This document shows, piece by piece, positions 1 to 9,128 of a stretch of 64,000 nucleotides of DNA. The notes beneath the pieces are model-generated. The model did not search any database and was not told the DNA's origin. It worked only from the letters and a program-made list of their open reading frames with translations. The position numbers and the translations under genes were made by a program. Each line of letters starts with the position of its first letter. Positions within the stretch are counted from its first letter, which is position 1. Where the stretch lies: contig DATAOC010000040.1 of NCBI GenBank assembly GCA_036265915.1, positions 1 through 64,000 of the forward strand. The letters run 5' to 3'. The stretch comes from AR12 sp036265915. GTDB taxonomy: Bacteria; Methylomirabilota; Methylomirabilia; Rokubacteriales; CSP1-6.

Positions 1-27
1 GCCGACGCCGGCGGCGAGGACGGCATC

Positions 28-1797
28 GTGCAGGCGGGCGACGTCGGCTGGCGCGCCATCCTCGGCACGCTGCTGGCGCGGACGCGCGGGTATCGCGGCC
101 GGCTGGCAGTAACGTTCGCGCTCGGCGTCGCGCGCGTGGCAGCCCTGATCGGCGTCGGCGTGCTCAGCGCGCTCGCCGTCCGCGCCGTCGCTCGCGGCGA
201 GCCGGCGGGCCGGCTGCTCGTCGCCCTCCTCGTGGTGGCGCCTCTGGCGGGCGCCCTGCACTGGGTGGAGTCGTGGCTGGCGCACGACGTCGCGTACCGA
301 CTGCTCGCCGACATGCGACTCGACGTTTACCGCAAGCTCGACGCGCTGGCGCCCGCGTATCTGACGCGTCGCCGCAGCGGCGACCTCGTCGGCGTGGCGA
401 CGCACGACGTCGAGCTGATCGAGTACTTCTTCGCTCACACGGTGACGCCGGCGCTGGTGGCGGTCCTCGTGCCGGCGGCCGTGCTGCTGACGCTGGGCGC
501 CTTCGCGCCGGTGCTGGCGCTCGTGCTCGTGCCCTTTCTCGTCTACACCGCGCTCGTGCCCATCCGCGGCCGCGCGCGCATCGACCGCCTCGGCTCCCGC
601 GCGCGCGAGGCGGCCGGCGAGCTGAACGCCCACGTCGTCGACACGGTGCAGGGGCTGGCGGAGATCCTCGCCTTCGGCCGCGCGCGGGCCTGGGGTGAGG
701 CGCTCGGGGCCAAGGCGCGCCACTTCTTCGAGCTGCGGCTGCCGTTCCTGCGCGATCTGTCGTGGCAGACGGGGCTGCAGGAGATCGCCACCGGCCTTGG
801 CGGCCTTGCGGTCGTGTTCATCGGCGCCTGGCTCGCGCAGCAGGGACGACTCGACCCGGTCGCGCTGCCGCTGCTCACGCTGCTCGCGCTCTCGGCGTTC
901 GTGCCGCTCTGGGAAGTTGCGCAGGTCGGTCGCCAGCTCGCCGACACGCTGGGCGCGGCGCGCCGGCTACACGTCGTCGAGCGCGAGCCGATCCCCGTGC
1001 GCGACGGGCCCGGCGTCGTGGTGGCCGCGCGCGGCGGCGGTTCGGCCGTGGAACTGGCCGACGTCCGCTTCACGTATCCGGGCCGGCGACGGCCCGCGCT
1101 CGACGGCGTCTCGCTCGTGCTCGAGGCCGGTCGCACGATGGCCATCGTGGGTCCGTCCGGCGCCGGCAAGACGACGGTGGCCAGCCTGCTCCTGCGCTTC
1201 TGGGATCCGCAGGCCGGCGTGGTGCGCCTCTTCGGTCACGACCTGCGCGACTACGTCCTCGACGACCTGCGTCGCCGCATCGCGCTCGTCGCGCAGGACA
1301 CCTATCTGTTCAACGACACGCTGCGCGCCAACGTCCTTCTCGCGAAGCCGGACGCCGGCGAGGCCGCGCTCGCGGCCGCGATCGAGGGCGCCGCGCTGAG
1401 CGAGCTCGTGGCCGGCCTGCCCGAGGGGCTCGACACGGTGGTCGGCGAGCGGGGAGCGCAGCTGTCGGGCGGTCAGCGGCAGCGCGTCGCGATCGCGCGC
1501 GCCTTCCTGAAGGACGCGCCGGTCCTCATCCTCGACGAGGCGACCTCGCATCTCGACGCGCTGAGCGAGGCCGCCGTGCGGCGGGCGATCGAGCGGCTGG
1601 CCCGGCATCGCACAACGCTGGTCATCGCGCACCGGCTCTCCACCGTGCGCGACGCCGATGCGATCGCGGTGCTGGACGGGGGCCGCGTGGCCGAGGTCGG
1701 CACGCACGAGGGGCTCGTGGGCCGCGGCGGGCTGTACGCGCACCTCGTGGGACGTCAGCTCGCGTGGGCGACGCCCGGCGTGGCGGCGCCGCGCTGA
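28..1797 (+). CDS. ABC exporter, fused membrane and ATPase domains (CydC-like)
   Basis: A half-transporter of the ABC exporter type, 589 residues from GTG at 28. The N-terminal half (about residues 15-310) has hydrophobic membrane segments. The C-terminal half is an ATPase with Walker A GPSGAGKT near residue 374, signature LSGGQRQR near 477 and Walker B VLILDEAT near 499, followed by the H-loop IAHRLST. The size and the layout resemble CydC/CydD-type and lipid/peptide exporters; the substrate cannot be read from sequence. The frame is open to the left window edge, so the true start may lie upstream and a partner half-transporter may precede it. The stop codon sits inside a terminator-like hairpin. 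Confidence 0.85.
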   Translation: MQAGDVGWRAILGTLLARTRGYRGRLAVTFALGVARVAALIGVGVLSALAVRAVARGEPAGRLLVALLVVAPLAGALHWVESWLAHDVAYRLLADMRLDVYRKLDALAPAYLTRRRSGDLVGVATHDVELIEYFFAHTVTPALVAVLVPAAVLLTLGAFAPVLALVLVPFLVYTALVPIRGRARIDRLGSRAREAAGELNAHVVDTVQGLAEILAFGRARAWGEALGAKARHFFELRLPFLRDLSWQTGLQEIATGLGGLAVVFIGAWLAQQGRLDPVALPLLTLLALSAFVPLWEVAQVGRQLADTLGAARRLHVVEREPIPVRDGPGVVVAARGGGSAVELADVRFTYPGRRRPALDGVSLVLEAGRTMAIVGPSGAGKTTVASLLLRFWDPQAGVVRLFGHDLRDYVLDDLRRRIALVAQDTYLFNDTLRANVLLAKPDAGEAALAAAIEGAALSELVAGLPEGLDTVVGERGAQLSGGQRQRVAIARAFLKDAPVLILDEATSHLDALSEAAVRRAIERLARHRTTLVIAHRLSTVRDADAIAVLDGGRVAEVGTHEGLVGRGGLYAHLVGRQLAWATPGVAAPR

Positions 1798-1815
1798 CGC
1801 GCAGTCGCCGCGTCA
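1795..1815. terminator. Short hairpin between convergent genes
   Basis: A perfect 7-bp stem (TGACGCG at 1795-1801, CGCGTCA at 1809-1815) with a 7-base loop. It includes the stop codon of the ABC exporter and lies just before the end of the convergent hydrolase gene. There is no T-run, so a bidirectional intrinsic-type terminator is only a suggestion. Confidence 0.35.
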
Positions 1816-1825
1816 CCCGCGTGGC

Positions 1826-2641
1826 TCAGGCCGGAAGAAAGGCGTTCAGCGCGGCGAGGACGGCATCCGGGTTGTCCTCGTGCAGCGTGTGGACCGCGCG
1901 CTCGATCTCGACCAGGCGTCCGTTCGGCAGCTCGCGCGCCATCCGCTCGGCGACGTCGTGGTCGAGCACGTGGCTCTCCGCGCCGCGGAGCACGAGCGTG
2001 GGCGCCGTGATGCTGCGCAGCAGCGCCCACCAGTCGACGTCGGGATTGGTGCGGCGCTCCTTGATGGACGGGTGCCATTTCCACACGAGGCGGCCATCCC
2101 TGCGCGGGCGGAGGCTGTGCGAGACGACCCACCGATAGTAGTGGATGCCGGGGTAGGGGTTCGCGCGGTACAGGTGCTGCGCGGCCTGCTCGATGCTGTC
2201 CCAGGTGTCAGGCTCGGGCGGCCCGGCGGAGGGCGCGGCCGCGCGCTTGCTGATCTCCGGACCGATGTCCACGATGACCAGCCGCGAGACCACCTCCGGT
2301 CGCTTCGCCGTGAAGTAGATCGCGTTGCGACCACCCATCGAGAGCCCGATGAGAACGAGGCTGGCGAGCCGGAGCTCGTCGACCATCGCGGTGAGGTCCT
2401 CGAAAGCCGCCACCGCGTTGTAGACGTCGGCGGGATCGCTGTCGCCGTGGCCGCGCTGGTCCAGCGCCATCACGTGGAACCGCGGCTGCAGCGCGATGCT
2501 CAGCGTGTCCCACGCATGGGCGTGACCGGTGAACCCGTGGAGCAGCAGCACCGGCGGACGGCCCTCGCCGCCCCAGTCGAGCAGTCGCAGCCGGGCGCCG
2601 TTGACCTTGACGTCGCGCTCGAGCGGTCGCAGGAGGTTCAT
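1826..2641 (-). CDS. alpha/beta hydrolase
   Basis: A 271-residue alpha/beta-hydrolase-fold protein, normal length for the family. It has the HGFTGHAHAW oxyanion-hole segment early, the nucleophile elbow GLSMGG in the middle, an acid candidate in LRGAESHVLD and a late histidine in VHTLHED, so a Ser-Asp-His triad looks complete. I chose ATG 2641 over the in-frame TTG 2650, because a -10-like TATCGT (complement 2650-2655) puts the transcript start about at 2643. No Shine-Dalgarno is visible. The substrate is unknown; esterase, haloperoxidase-like and meta-cleavage hydrolase roles all remain possible. Confidence 0.85.
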   Translation of the reverse strand: MNLLRPLERDVKVNGARLRLLDWGGEGRPPVLLLHGFTGHAHAWDTLSIALQPRFHVMALDQRGHGDSDPADVYNAVAAFEDLTAMVDELRLASLVLIGLSMGGRNAIYFTAKRPEVVSRLVIVDIGPEISKRAAAPSAGPPEPDTWDSIEQAAQHLYRANPYPGIHYYRWVVSHSLRPRRDGRLVWKWHPSIKERRTNPDVDWWALLRSITAPTLVLRGAESHVLDHDVAERMARELPNGRLVEIERAVHTLHEDNPDAVLAALNAFLPA

Positions 2642-2660
2642 GGCCGCCAACGATACGCCC

Positions 2661-3860
2661 TCAGCGCACCGAGCGGTAGGTCTCGGGCGCGCGGCGCGCG
2701 AAGAGCGCGGCCACGGCCACCATGAGCGCCGCCGAAGCGCCGAGCGCGGCGTCGGCGCCGAAGACGTCGGTGGCGGCGCCGAGCGCGATGGGGCCGATCA
2801 CGTAGCCGAGGTCCGACAGCATCCGGTACGTGCTCATCGCCGCCGCGTTCATCCCCGACGGCGCCACGTCGGCGGCGTACGCAGCCGGCGCGGCGCCGCT
2901 CACGCCGACGGCGACGCTCCACATCACGCAACCGCCGAGGAACCACGCGTACGAGGGGGCCGCGAGGAACACGATCATCGACAGTCCGGCCGTCGCGGTG
3001 GCGGGCACGATCACCGTCTTGCGTCCGTAGCGGTCGACGAGGACGCCCGCCGGGTAGGCGAAGGCGAGCCCGACCACGCTGGCCAGCGCCAGCCCGAACC
3101 CGATGCGATCGGTCCCGAGCCGCAAGCGGTCGCGCGCGAGCACGGGGACCACGTTGAACAGCGCGCCGGTGCGGACGACGGCGTTCACGAAGCCGACGAG
3201 GCTGACGAGCAGGAAGCCGGGGTGTGCGGCCAGCTGTCGAATCTGCGCCGCGAAGGCCAGCGGCGGCGCCGCCGCGTCGCCCGTGCTCGCGCCCGGCGCT
3301 CGCGTGTCGGGGATGGACAGCCACGCCACCGCCGAGGCGACGGCACCGGCCACCGCATACACGAGGAATGGCGCCGTGAGACCGAAGCGGTCCGCGAGCA
3401 CGCCGCCCGGATACGGGCCGACGCCGACGGCGAAGAGGAACACGCCTTGGTAGATGGCCATGACGCGGCCGCGTCGGGCCGGCGTGGTGATGTCCGCGAG
3501 GACGATCTGTCCCGCGATCAGCACGAGCGCGGCGCCGACGCCGGCCACGAACCGGGCCGCGACGAAGGTGGCGAAGTTCGGCGCCTCCGCGCAGAGGAAG
3601 TTGCCGGCGGCCGTCACGAGACCGCCAAGCGCCAGCGCGGCGCGCCGGCCGACCACGTCGGTGAGCTTGCCGACGGGCACGGCCACGAGGAAGCGCGCGA
3701 GGCCGTAGACGGCGATGGCGATGCCGATGGCGGCCTGGGCCACGCCGAACGAGCGCGCGTAGAGAGCGATGACGGGGACGATGGCGCCGAAGCCAAGCTG
3801 GTTGACGGCGATCAGCACGCACATCCACACGAGGATGCGCGTGGCGCGGGGATCGGGCAT
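2661..3860 (-). CDS. MFS transporter
   Basis: A 399-residue major facilitator with about twelve hydrophobic segments. The conserved loop 2-3 motif is present as GKLTDVVGRR and its repeat in the second half as DRYGRKTV, as expected for a drug/metabolite:H+ antiporter or uniporter. The start is ATG 3860. The gene is divergent from the liv operon that begins at 3930, so the short space between them must carry promoters for both. The cargo cannot be predicted. It ends 19 bases from the hydrolase start, so the two may form one transcript. Confidence 0.88.
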   Translation of the reverse strand: MPDPRATRILVWMCVLIAVNQLGFGAIVPVIALYARSFGVAQAAIGIAIAVYGLARFLVAVPVGKLTDVVGRRAALALGGLVTAAGNFLCAEAPNFATFVAARFVAGVGAALVLIAGQIVLADITTPARRGRVMAIYQGVFLFAVGVGPYPGGVLADRFGLTAPFLVYAVAGAVASAVAWLSIPDTRAPGASTGDAAAPPLAFAAQIRQLAAHPGFLLVSLVGFVNAVVRTGALFNVVPVLARDRLRLGTDRIGFGLALASVVGLAFAYPAGVLVDRYGRKTVIVPATATAGLSMIVFLAAPSYAWFLGGCVMWSVAVGVSGAAPAAYAADVAPSGMNAAAMSTYRMLSDLGYVIGPIALGAATDVFGADAALGASAALMVAVAALFARRAPETYRSVR

Positions 3861-3891
3861 GGCTGCTCCGTATGATACGCGCGCGATGCCG

Positions 3892-3922
3892 TATAATCCG
3901 CGTACCGCAGCGGGCAAGGAGG
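3892..3922 (+). promoter_or_regulatory. -10 box and strong RBS for the first liv operon
   Basis: A perfect TATAAT lies at 3892-3897 and AAGGAGG at 3916-3922, 7 bases before ATG 3930. No convincing -35 is seen at the usual distance (the 3869-3874 bases do not match), so an activator may be needed. Confidence 0.5.
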
Positions 3923-3929
3923 CAGGTTC

Positions 3930-5189
3930 ATGTCGCGAGTCAGCCGTCGCACGTTCATCACCACGACCGCGGCCGGCGTGGTCGTCGTCGCCGGTCCTCG
4001 GCCGCTCAGGGCGCAGGCGAAGACCGTCAAGATCGCCGCCATCCACTGCGTCACCGGCGCGCTGGCCGAGCCCGGACAGGCATGCCGGCTGGCAGCACAG
4101 ATCGCCGTCGACCACGTCAACGCGGCCGGCGGCATCAAGGCGCTCGACGGCGCGCGGCTCGAGCTGATGCTCGGCGACACCCAGACGAAGGCCGACGTCG
4201 CCCGGGCGGAGGCGGAGCGCCTCGTGAACGCGGGCGCTCAGATCCTGATGGGCACGTTCAACTCCGCCGACACGAACGCCATCGTGCCGGTCGCGCAGCA
4301 GCGCCGGGTGCCGTTCCTCGTCGATATCTCCGCCGCCGATCCGATCACCGCCAACGTGGCCAAGGCGGTGAAGGAGGGCCAGCAGAAGACGCAGTACGTG
4401 TACCGCAACTTTCCGACCGGCAGCCTGTTCGGCATCCGCGCGGTGCAGTATTTCGGCGAGATCTTCAAGGAAGCCGGGGTCAGCCCCAAGCGTGTGGTGC
4501 TCATGCACGCCAACGATCTGTTCGGCACCAACCAGGCCAAGGGATTCCAGGCCGCGCACAAGGCGGCCAGCCCGTCGTGGGACATCGTCGAGGTCATCCC
4601 GTGGCCCGAGCCGCCGTCCGACCTGTCCACCGAGGTCTCGCGGGCGAAGGCGGCGAAGCCGGACATCATCGCGCCGATCACGCGGCCTGCCAGTGCCCAG
4701 CTCCTGCTGCCCGAGATCCGCAAGCAGCGCGTCGAGATCCTCGGCATCGTGGGCCCGGGCAGCCCCGGACTCTACGAGGCCGGCCAGCTCGCGGTGCTGA
4801 AGGACGATCTCGAGTACGTCATGACGTCGGTCCCGTGGCCGAACTTCAAGAACCCGAAGGCGCAGAAGCTCGCCGACGAGTACGTCAAGCGTTCGGGCGG
4901 AAAGTCGCTGGACACGAACTCCGGTTACTCGTACGACGCGATCCACATCCTGGCCGACGTGCTCGAGCGCGCGAAGTCGGTGGATCCGGACGCCATCGTC
5001 GACGCCATCCGGAAGACCAGCTACAAGGACAACCTGATGGTCTCGACCGGGCCCGTGATCTTCAACGAGCTCGGCGACAACCCGAACGCGGCGCCCGCCA
5101 TGATCCAGATCCTGAAGGGCAAGCCGACGGCGGTGTGGCCGAAGGAGCACGCGCTGGCGAAGTTCGTCTTCCCGCGACCGAAGGCGTAG
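3930..5189 (+). CDS. Liv-type ABC transporter substrate-binding protein (Tat-exported)
   Basis: A 419-residue periplasmic binding protein of the branched-chain amino acid (LivJ/K, Peripla_BP_6) family. The N-terminus has a twin-arginine signal (SRRTFI) followed by a hydrophobic stretch, and a likely cut after LRAQA near residue 30. The mature part starts with the typical strand KIAAIHCVTGALA. It is the first gene of a five-gene operon with two permeases and two ATPases, so it supplies ligand to that complex. Family members bind amino acids, amides, urea or aromatic acids; the ligand here is unknown. A strong Shine-Dalgarno fixes the start. Confidence 0.92.
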   Translation: MSRVSRRTFITTTAAGVVVVAGPRPLRAQAKTVKIAAIHCVTGALAEPGQACRLAAQIAVDHVNAAGGIKALDGARLELMLGDTQTKADVARAEAERLVNAGAQILMGTFNSADTNAIVPVAQQRRVPFLVDISAADPITANVAKAVKEGQQKTQYVYRNFPTGSLFGIRAVQYFGEIFKEAGVSPKRVVLMHANDLFGTNQAKGFQAAHKAASPSWDIVEVIPWPEPPSDLSTEVSRAKAAKPDIIAPITRPASAQLLLPEIRKQRVEILGIVGPGSPGLYEAGQLAVLKDDLEYVMTSVPWPNFKNPKAQKLADEYVKRSGGKSLDTNSGYSYDAIHILADVLERAKSVDPDAIVDAIRKTSYKDNLMVSTGPVIFNELGDNPNAAPAMIQILKGKPTAVWPKEHALAKFVFPRPKA

Positions 5190-5193
5190 TGCG

Positions 5194-6066
5194 ATCGACC
5201 TGACGCTCGTCGCGCAGGCCCTCATCAACGGGCTGCTGTTCGGCGGCGTCTACAGCCTCATGGCGGTGGGGCTGAGCCTCATCTTCGGCGTCATGCGCGT
5301 GGTGAACTTCGCGCATGGCGACCTCATGGTGTGGGGAATGTACCTGGCGTGGGTGCTCGCGACCCGCGGCGGTGTCGATCCCTACGCGAGCTTCATCGTC
5401 TGCGCGGCCGTGCTCTTCGTCGTCGGCGTCGCCATCCAGCGCGGGCTCGTCCAGCGGATCGTCGACGCGCCGCACGAGATGCAGATCCTCTTGATGCTGG
5501 GCGTGGCGCTCGTGCTCGAGAACACGGCGCTGCTCGTCTTCGGGCCGGAGCCGCACCGGGTGCGCTCGTCGCTGGCGCAGTCCACCGTCTGGCTGGGGCC
5601 GCTTTTCGTCGACGTCGCCCGGTTGATCACGTTCGGCGTGGCGGTGGCGCTCACGGCGCTGCTGTCGCTCTTCCTGTTCCGGACCGACATCGGGCGATCG
5701 ATCCGCGCGGCGGCCGACAACACGTACGGCGCGCTCGTCATCGGTACCGACGTGCGTCGCGTGTATGCAGTGGCCTTCGGTGTGGGGGCCGCCTGCGTGG
5801 GCGCGGCCGGCGCGCTGGTGGCCCCGCTGGTACCGTTCCAGCCGCCGACGGGCCTGCAGCTGTCCGTCGCGTCCTTCAACATCGTGATCATCGGCGGCAT
5901 GGGCAGCCTGGTGGGCGCCTTCGCGGGCGGGCTGCTGGTGTCGGTGGCCGAGTCGCTCGGTGCGGTCTTCCTCAAGCCCTCGCTGAAGGAGCTGGTCAGC
6001 TTCTCGCTGCTCGTGCTGATCCTGCTGTTCCGGCCGGCCGGGATCTTCGGGCGGCGCGCGCCATGA
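5194..6066 (+). CDS. livH: Liv-type ABC permease LivH (start codon uncertain)
   Basis: An inner-membrane permease of the LivH family with the signature LIFGVMRVVNFAHGD and about eight hydrophobic segments. The first canonical start is ATG 5260, but that would cut off the first membrane segment. The frame upstream reads IDLTLVAQALINGLL, which is the normal LivH N-terminus, and is open back to 5116 without ATG, GTG or TTG. I therefore place the start at the near-cognate ATC 5194 (CTG 5200 is also possible). A one-base deletion in a GTG start near the SBP stop at 5187-5189 would also explain it. The 3' end overlaps livM by ATGA. Confidence 0.85.
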   Translation: MDLTLVAQALINGLLFGGVYSLMAVGLSLIFGVMRVVNFAHGDLMVWGMYLAWVLATRGGVDPYASFIVCAAVLFVVGVAIQRGLVQRIVDAPHEMQILLMLGVALVLENTALLVFGPEPHRVRSSLAQSTVWLGPLFVDVARLITFGVAVALTALLSLFLFRTDIGRSIRAAADNTYGALVIGTDVRRVYAVAFGVGAACVGAAGALVAPLVPFQPPTGLQLSVASFNIVIIGGMGSLVGAFAGGLLVSVAESLGAVFLKPSLKELVSFSLLVLILLFRPAGIFGRRAP

Positions 6067-7028
6067 GGTGGGCGGCCGGCGCGGCGGTCGCGCTGCTGCT
6101 GGCGCTGCCGGCGTTCCCGTCGGTATTCGGCTCCTACGCGGTCACGCTGTTCACGCTCATCTTCTTCTACGGCTTTCTCGGCCAGAGCTGGAATGTGGTT
6201 GGCGGATACGCCGGGCAGCTGTCCGCCGGCCATGCCGCCTTCCTCGGCGTGGGCGCCTACACGGCGGCCGTGCTGTCGGTCGAGCTTGGCGTCACGCCGT
6301 GGATCGGCATGTTCGCGGGGGGCGGGCTGGCCGCGGCGCTCGGCGCGCTCGTGGGGTATCTCGGATTTCGCTTCGGGCTGCGCGGCTTCTATTTTGTCCT
6401 GCTCACGGTGGCGCTGGCGGAGATGTGTCGGATCGTCGCCGCCAACACGGACGCCGTCGGCGGCGCGCTCGGCTACTACATCACGTTCACCGGCAACCCG
6501 CGCCAGTTCCAGTTCCAGGACCCGCGCGCGTATTACTACATCGCGCTGGGCTTGATGCTGGCCGCCACCGCGCTGGTCGGCTGGCTCGCCCCACGGCGCT
6601 TCGGCGTCTACCTCACCGCCATCCGCGAGGACGAGCGCGCGTGCGAGGCGGCCGGCGTCGACACGTTCAGGTACAAGATGCTGGCGATGCTCCTGTCCGC
6701 CTTCCTGACCGGGATCGGCGGCACGTTCTACGCGTTCTATCTGTTCTCGCTCCAGCCGAACACGGTGTTCGGCGTGCCGCTGTCGGTGGAGATCATCATT
6801 CGCCCCATCGTGGGCGGCGCCGGCACGGTGCTCGGTCCGGTGGTGGGCTCGTTCATCCTGAGCCCGCTCGCCGAGCTGTCGCGGCATTACTTCGCGCAGG
6901 GCGGCTGGCATGGCGCTCACCTCATCGCCTACGGCGTCCTGCTCATCGCCGTCGTGCTGTTCCTGCCCGACGGCGCCTGGCCGCGGCTTCAGCGCGCGCT
7001 GCACCGCCGCGCACGGCCCGCTGCGTGA
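6063..7028 (+). CDS. livM: Liv-type ABC permease LivM
   Basis: A 321-residue second permease of the Liv complex. It contains the family motif SWNVVGGYAGQLSAGHAAFLG near residue 40 and the conserved cytoplasmic loop AIREDERACEAAGVD that contacts the ATPase. The ATG at 6063 overlaps the livH stop (ATGA), and its own stop overlaps the livG start (GTGA), so the three are translationally coupled. Together with LivH it forms the membrane channel. Confidence 0.93.
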   Translation: MRWAAGAAVALLLALPAFPSVFGSYAVTLFTLIFFYGFLGQSWNVVGGYAGQLSAGHAAFLGVGAYTAAVLSVELGVTPWIGMFAGGGLAAALGALVGYLGFRFGLRGFYFVLLTVALAEMCRIVAANTDAVGGALGYYITFTGNPRQFQFQDPRAYYYIALGLMLAATALVGWLAPRRFGVYLTAIREDERACEAAGVDTFRYKMLAMLLSAFLTGIGGTFYAFYLFSLQPNTVFGVPLSVEIIIRPIVGGAGTVLGPVVGSFILSPLAELSRHYFAQGGWHGAHLIAYGVLLIAVVLFLPDGAWPRLQRALHRRARPAA

Positions 7029-7765
7029 GCCTGCTGCAGGCGCGCGGGATCTCGAAGCGCTTCGGCGGCGTGCAGGCCGTGTCGGCGCTCGACCTCGACG
7101 TGGCGGAGGGCGAGGTGGTCGGCCTCATCGGTCCGAACGGCGCCGGCAAGACGACCGCCTTCGATCTGCTGTCGGGCTTCCTCGTGCCGGACGCCGGTGA
7201 GATCCGCTTTCGCGGCGTCTCCCTGCGCGGCCGCAAGCCGCACGCGATCTGCGCGCTGGGGCTGGCGCGAACGTTCCAGATCGTGCGCCCGTTTCCTCGC
7301 CTCAGCGTGCTGGACAACGTCCTCGTTGGCGCGCTCGGCCGCCACGCCGATGCGGCCACGGCCCGAAGCCGGGCGCGGGCGGTGGTCGAGCGCGTCGGTC
7401 TCGGGCCCAAGGCGGCGGCGCCGGCGTTCGGGCTGACGCTGGCGGAGCGCAAGCGCGTGGAGCTCGCGCGGGCGCTCGCCACCGAGCCGGCGCTGCTGCT
7501 TCTCGACGAGGTGATGGCCGGGCTCAACCCCACGGAGATTGCCGTTCTCGTCGCGCTGATCGGTGACATAAACGCGTCCGGCGTGTCGATCCTGCTCATC
7601 GAGCACAACATGCGGGCGGTGATGACGCTCTCCCGACGCATCGTCGTGCTGAGCTTCGGCGAGCGTGTGGCCGAGGGATCGCCGGCGGCGGTCGCCCGCC
7701 ATCCGAAAGTCATCGAGGCGTACCTCGGTGAGGAATATGTCGACGGCGCTGCTCCGACTCGATAA
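7025..7765 (+). CDS. livG: Liv-type ABC ATPase LivG
   Basis: A 246-residue ATPase, GTG start at 7025. Walker A is GPNGAGKT near residues 36-43 and Walker B is LLLLDEV. The signature segment reads LTLAERKRVELARAL instead of the more usual LxYGxQRxLE, a departure in the C-loop region that may still work if LivF supplies a canonical signature (LivF here has LSGGEQQ). The C-terminal tail has the LivG-typical VIEAYLG. It overlaps livF by 29 bases. Confidence 0.92.
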   Translation: MSLLQARGISKRFGGVQAVSALDLDVAEGEVVGLIGPNGAGKTTAFDLLSGFLVPDAGEIRFRGVSLRGRKPHAICALGLARTFQIVRPFPRLSVLDNVLVGALGRHADAATARSRARAVVERVGLGPKAAAPAFGLTLAERKRVELARALATEPALLLLDEVMAGLNPTEIAVLVALIGDINASGVSILLIEHNMRAVMTLSRRIVVLSFGERVAEGSPAAVARHPKVIEAYLGEEYVDGAAPTR

Positions 7766-8444
7766 CGTCGAGACGGGCTACCGCGACCTCGTGGCCGTCC
7801 GCGACGTCACGCTCGAGGTCCGGCCGGGGGAGGTCGTCTCGCTCATCGGGAGCAACGGCGCGGGCAAGACGACCACGCTGCGGGCGATCACCGGACTGCT
7901 GCCGCTGCGCCGGGGCCGCATCGAGCTGGCCGGCGAGCGCATCGACGGTCGGCGCTCCGCGGAGGTCGTCGCGCGCGGCATCGCGCACGTTCCCGAAGGT
8001 CGGCAGCTGTTTCCAACCATGAGCGTGCGCGAGAACCTCGAGCTCGGGGCGCGCGACCGCCGCGCGCGGGCGGCCCGTCTCGAGGAGGTGTTCATGCTGT
8101 TCCCGCGGCTGCGCGAGCGCCAGCGTCAGCTCGCGGGCACGCTGTCGGGCGGGGAGCAGCAGATGTGCGCGATCGGCCGCGGCCTGATGGCGGATCCGAA
8201 GCTGCTGATGCTCGACGAGCCGAGCCTCGGCCTGGCGCCGGTGATGGTGAAGCTGATCTTCGAGACCCTGGTGCGCATCAACGCGCGCGGCACCACGCTC
8301 CTGCTCGTCGAGCAGAACGTGCCGCGCGCGCTGGCCCTCTCTCATCGCGGCTACGTGATCGAGAGCGGCCGCATCGTGCTCGAGGGGGCGCGGGACGCTC
8401 TGCAGCAGAACCCCGAGATTCGACGCGCGTACCTGGGGCTGTGA
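7737..8444 (+). CDS. livF: Liv-type ABC ATPase LivF
   Basis: A 235-residue ATPase with Walker A GSNGAGKT, signature LSGGEQQMCAIGR, Walker B LLMLDEPSLGL and the LivF-type end RAYLGL. ATG 7737 was chosen because the homologous start MSTALLRLDNVET follows a short AGG purine stretch, and a longer start would reach deep into livG. It closes the operon and pairs with LivG to power uptake. Confidence 0.93.
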   Translation: MSTALLRLDNVETGYRDLVAVRDVTLEVRPGEVVSLIGSNGAGKTTTLRAITGLLPLRRGRIELAGERIDGRRSAEVVARGIAHVPEGRQLFPTMSVRENLELGARDRRARAARLEEVFMLFPRLRERQRQLAGTLSGGEQQMCAIGRGLMADPKLLMLDEPSLGLAPVMVKLIFETLVRINARGTTLLLVEQNVPRALALSHRGYVIESGRIVLEGARDALQQNPEIRRAYLGL

Positions 8445-8455
8445 CGTGCCGATGG

Positions 8456-8468
8456 TAGGCTAGGAGCG
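8456..8468 (+). promoter_or_regulatory. -10 element placing +1 on the start codon
   Basis: TAGGCT at 8456-8461 ends 6 bases before GTG 8468, so the expected transcript start coincides with the start codon. The -35 region is weak. It belongs to the leaderless pattern seen elsewhere in the window. Confidence 0.4.
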
Positions 8469-8947
8469 TGAACCGCATCACGATCGCGGCGCTGCTGCTT
8501 CTCCTCGCCGGTTGCGCGCACAGCTCGCTGCCCTACAAGCCGGCCGTGCAGCCGGAGGGCGCGCGGCTGGCCGCCGGCTACCAGATTCTCGCGGATCGTC
8601 TGCGCGTCGAGATCGACACCGACCATCGACGTCTCGAAGATATCTGGATCACGAAACCCGACGGCACCGCGGTGCGAGCGCAGACAATCGACAACGCGCC
8701 GACGGTGACCGGACCGCCGCCGAGCGTCAGCGTCGGCGTCGGTGGCGGTACCTGGATCGGGCGGGGCGGCAGCATCGGAACTGGCCTTGGCGTCGGTATT
8801 CCGGTCGGTGCCGGCGCCACCCGCATCGAGGGGCCGACGTTCGCGACGTTCCCGCTCCAGGAGGTCGGTCCTCCTCCGTGGCCCGTGCACATCAAGGTCG
8901 CCGGCGTGGCGCCGGTCACCATCGTCGTGGGCGGTCCGACGCCGTAG
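8468..8947 (+). CDS. Small glycine-rich lipoprotein, unknown function
   Basis: A 159-residue protein with a lipoprotein signal: MNRITIAALLLLLAGC, lipobox LAGC with the lipidated cysteine near residue 16. The middle is a glycine-rich stretch (VSVGVGGGTWIGRGGS) and the end is hydrophobic beta-like. I do not recognise the family. It is probably anchored to the outer or inner membrane. It follows livF by 23 bases but has its own -10 element, so it need not belong to the transporter operon. Confidence 0.7.
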   Translation: MNRITIAALLLLLAGCAHSSLPYKPAVQPEGARLAAGYQILADRLRVEIDTDHRRLEDIWITKPDGTAVRAQTIDNAPTVTGPPPSVSVGVGGGTWIGRGGSIGTGLGVGIPVGAGATRIEGPTFATFPLQEVGPPPWPVHIKVAGVAPVTIVVGGPTP

Positions 8948-9091
8948 CGCGCGCTATTAAGTAGAAGGGCCGCGCGTGCGTCGCGAGCGCGGCACGCTGG
9001 CACGTGCTCGGCGACAGGACGTCACCATTCTCGGGCCGGGACGGTACTTCCTCACTGGTCGCGTCCTGACCACGAGCCGTTCGTAAGTGGC

Positions 9092-9101
9092 TGTTGCAAC
9101 A
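9092..9101. promoter_or_regulatory. Palindrome, candidate activator site
   Basis: TGTTGCAACA reads the same on both strands. It lies about 50 bases upstream of the predicted sigma-54 transcript start near 9155, which is a little close for a classical enhancer, and a single 10-base palindrome has limited weight. Which regulator might bind is unknown. Confidence 0.3.
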
Positions 9102-9128
9102 CGAAAATCCTCGATTTTGGCCCCGGTC

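Noticed and set aside
5189..5191. GTG overlapping the SBP stop as the livH start
   Set aside because: It is in the wrong frame and meets a TGA after four codons.
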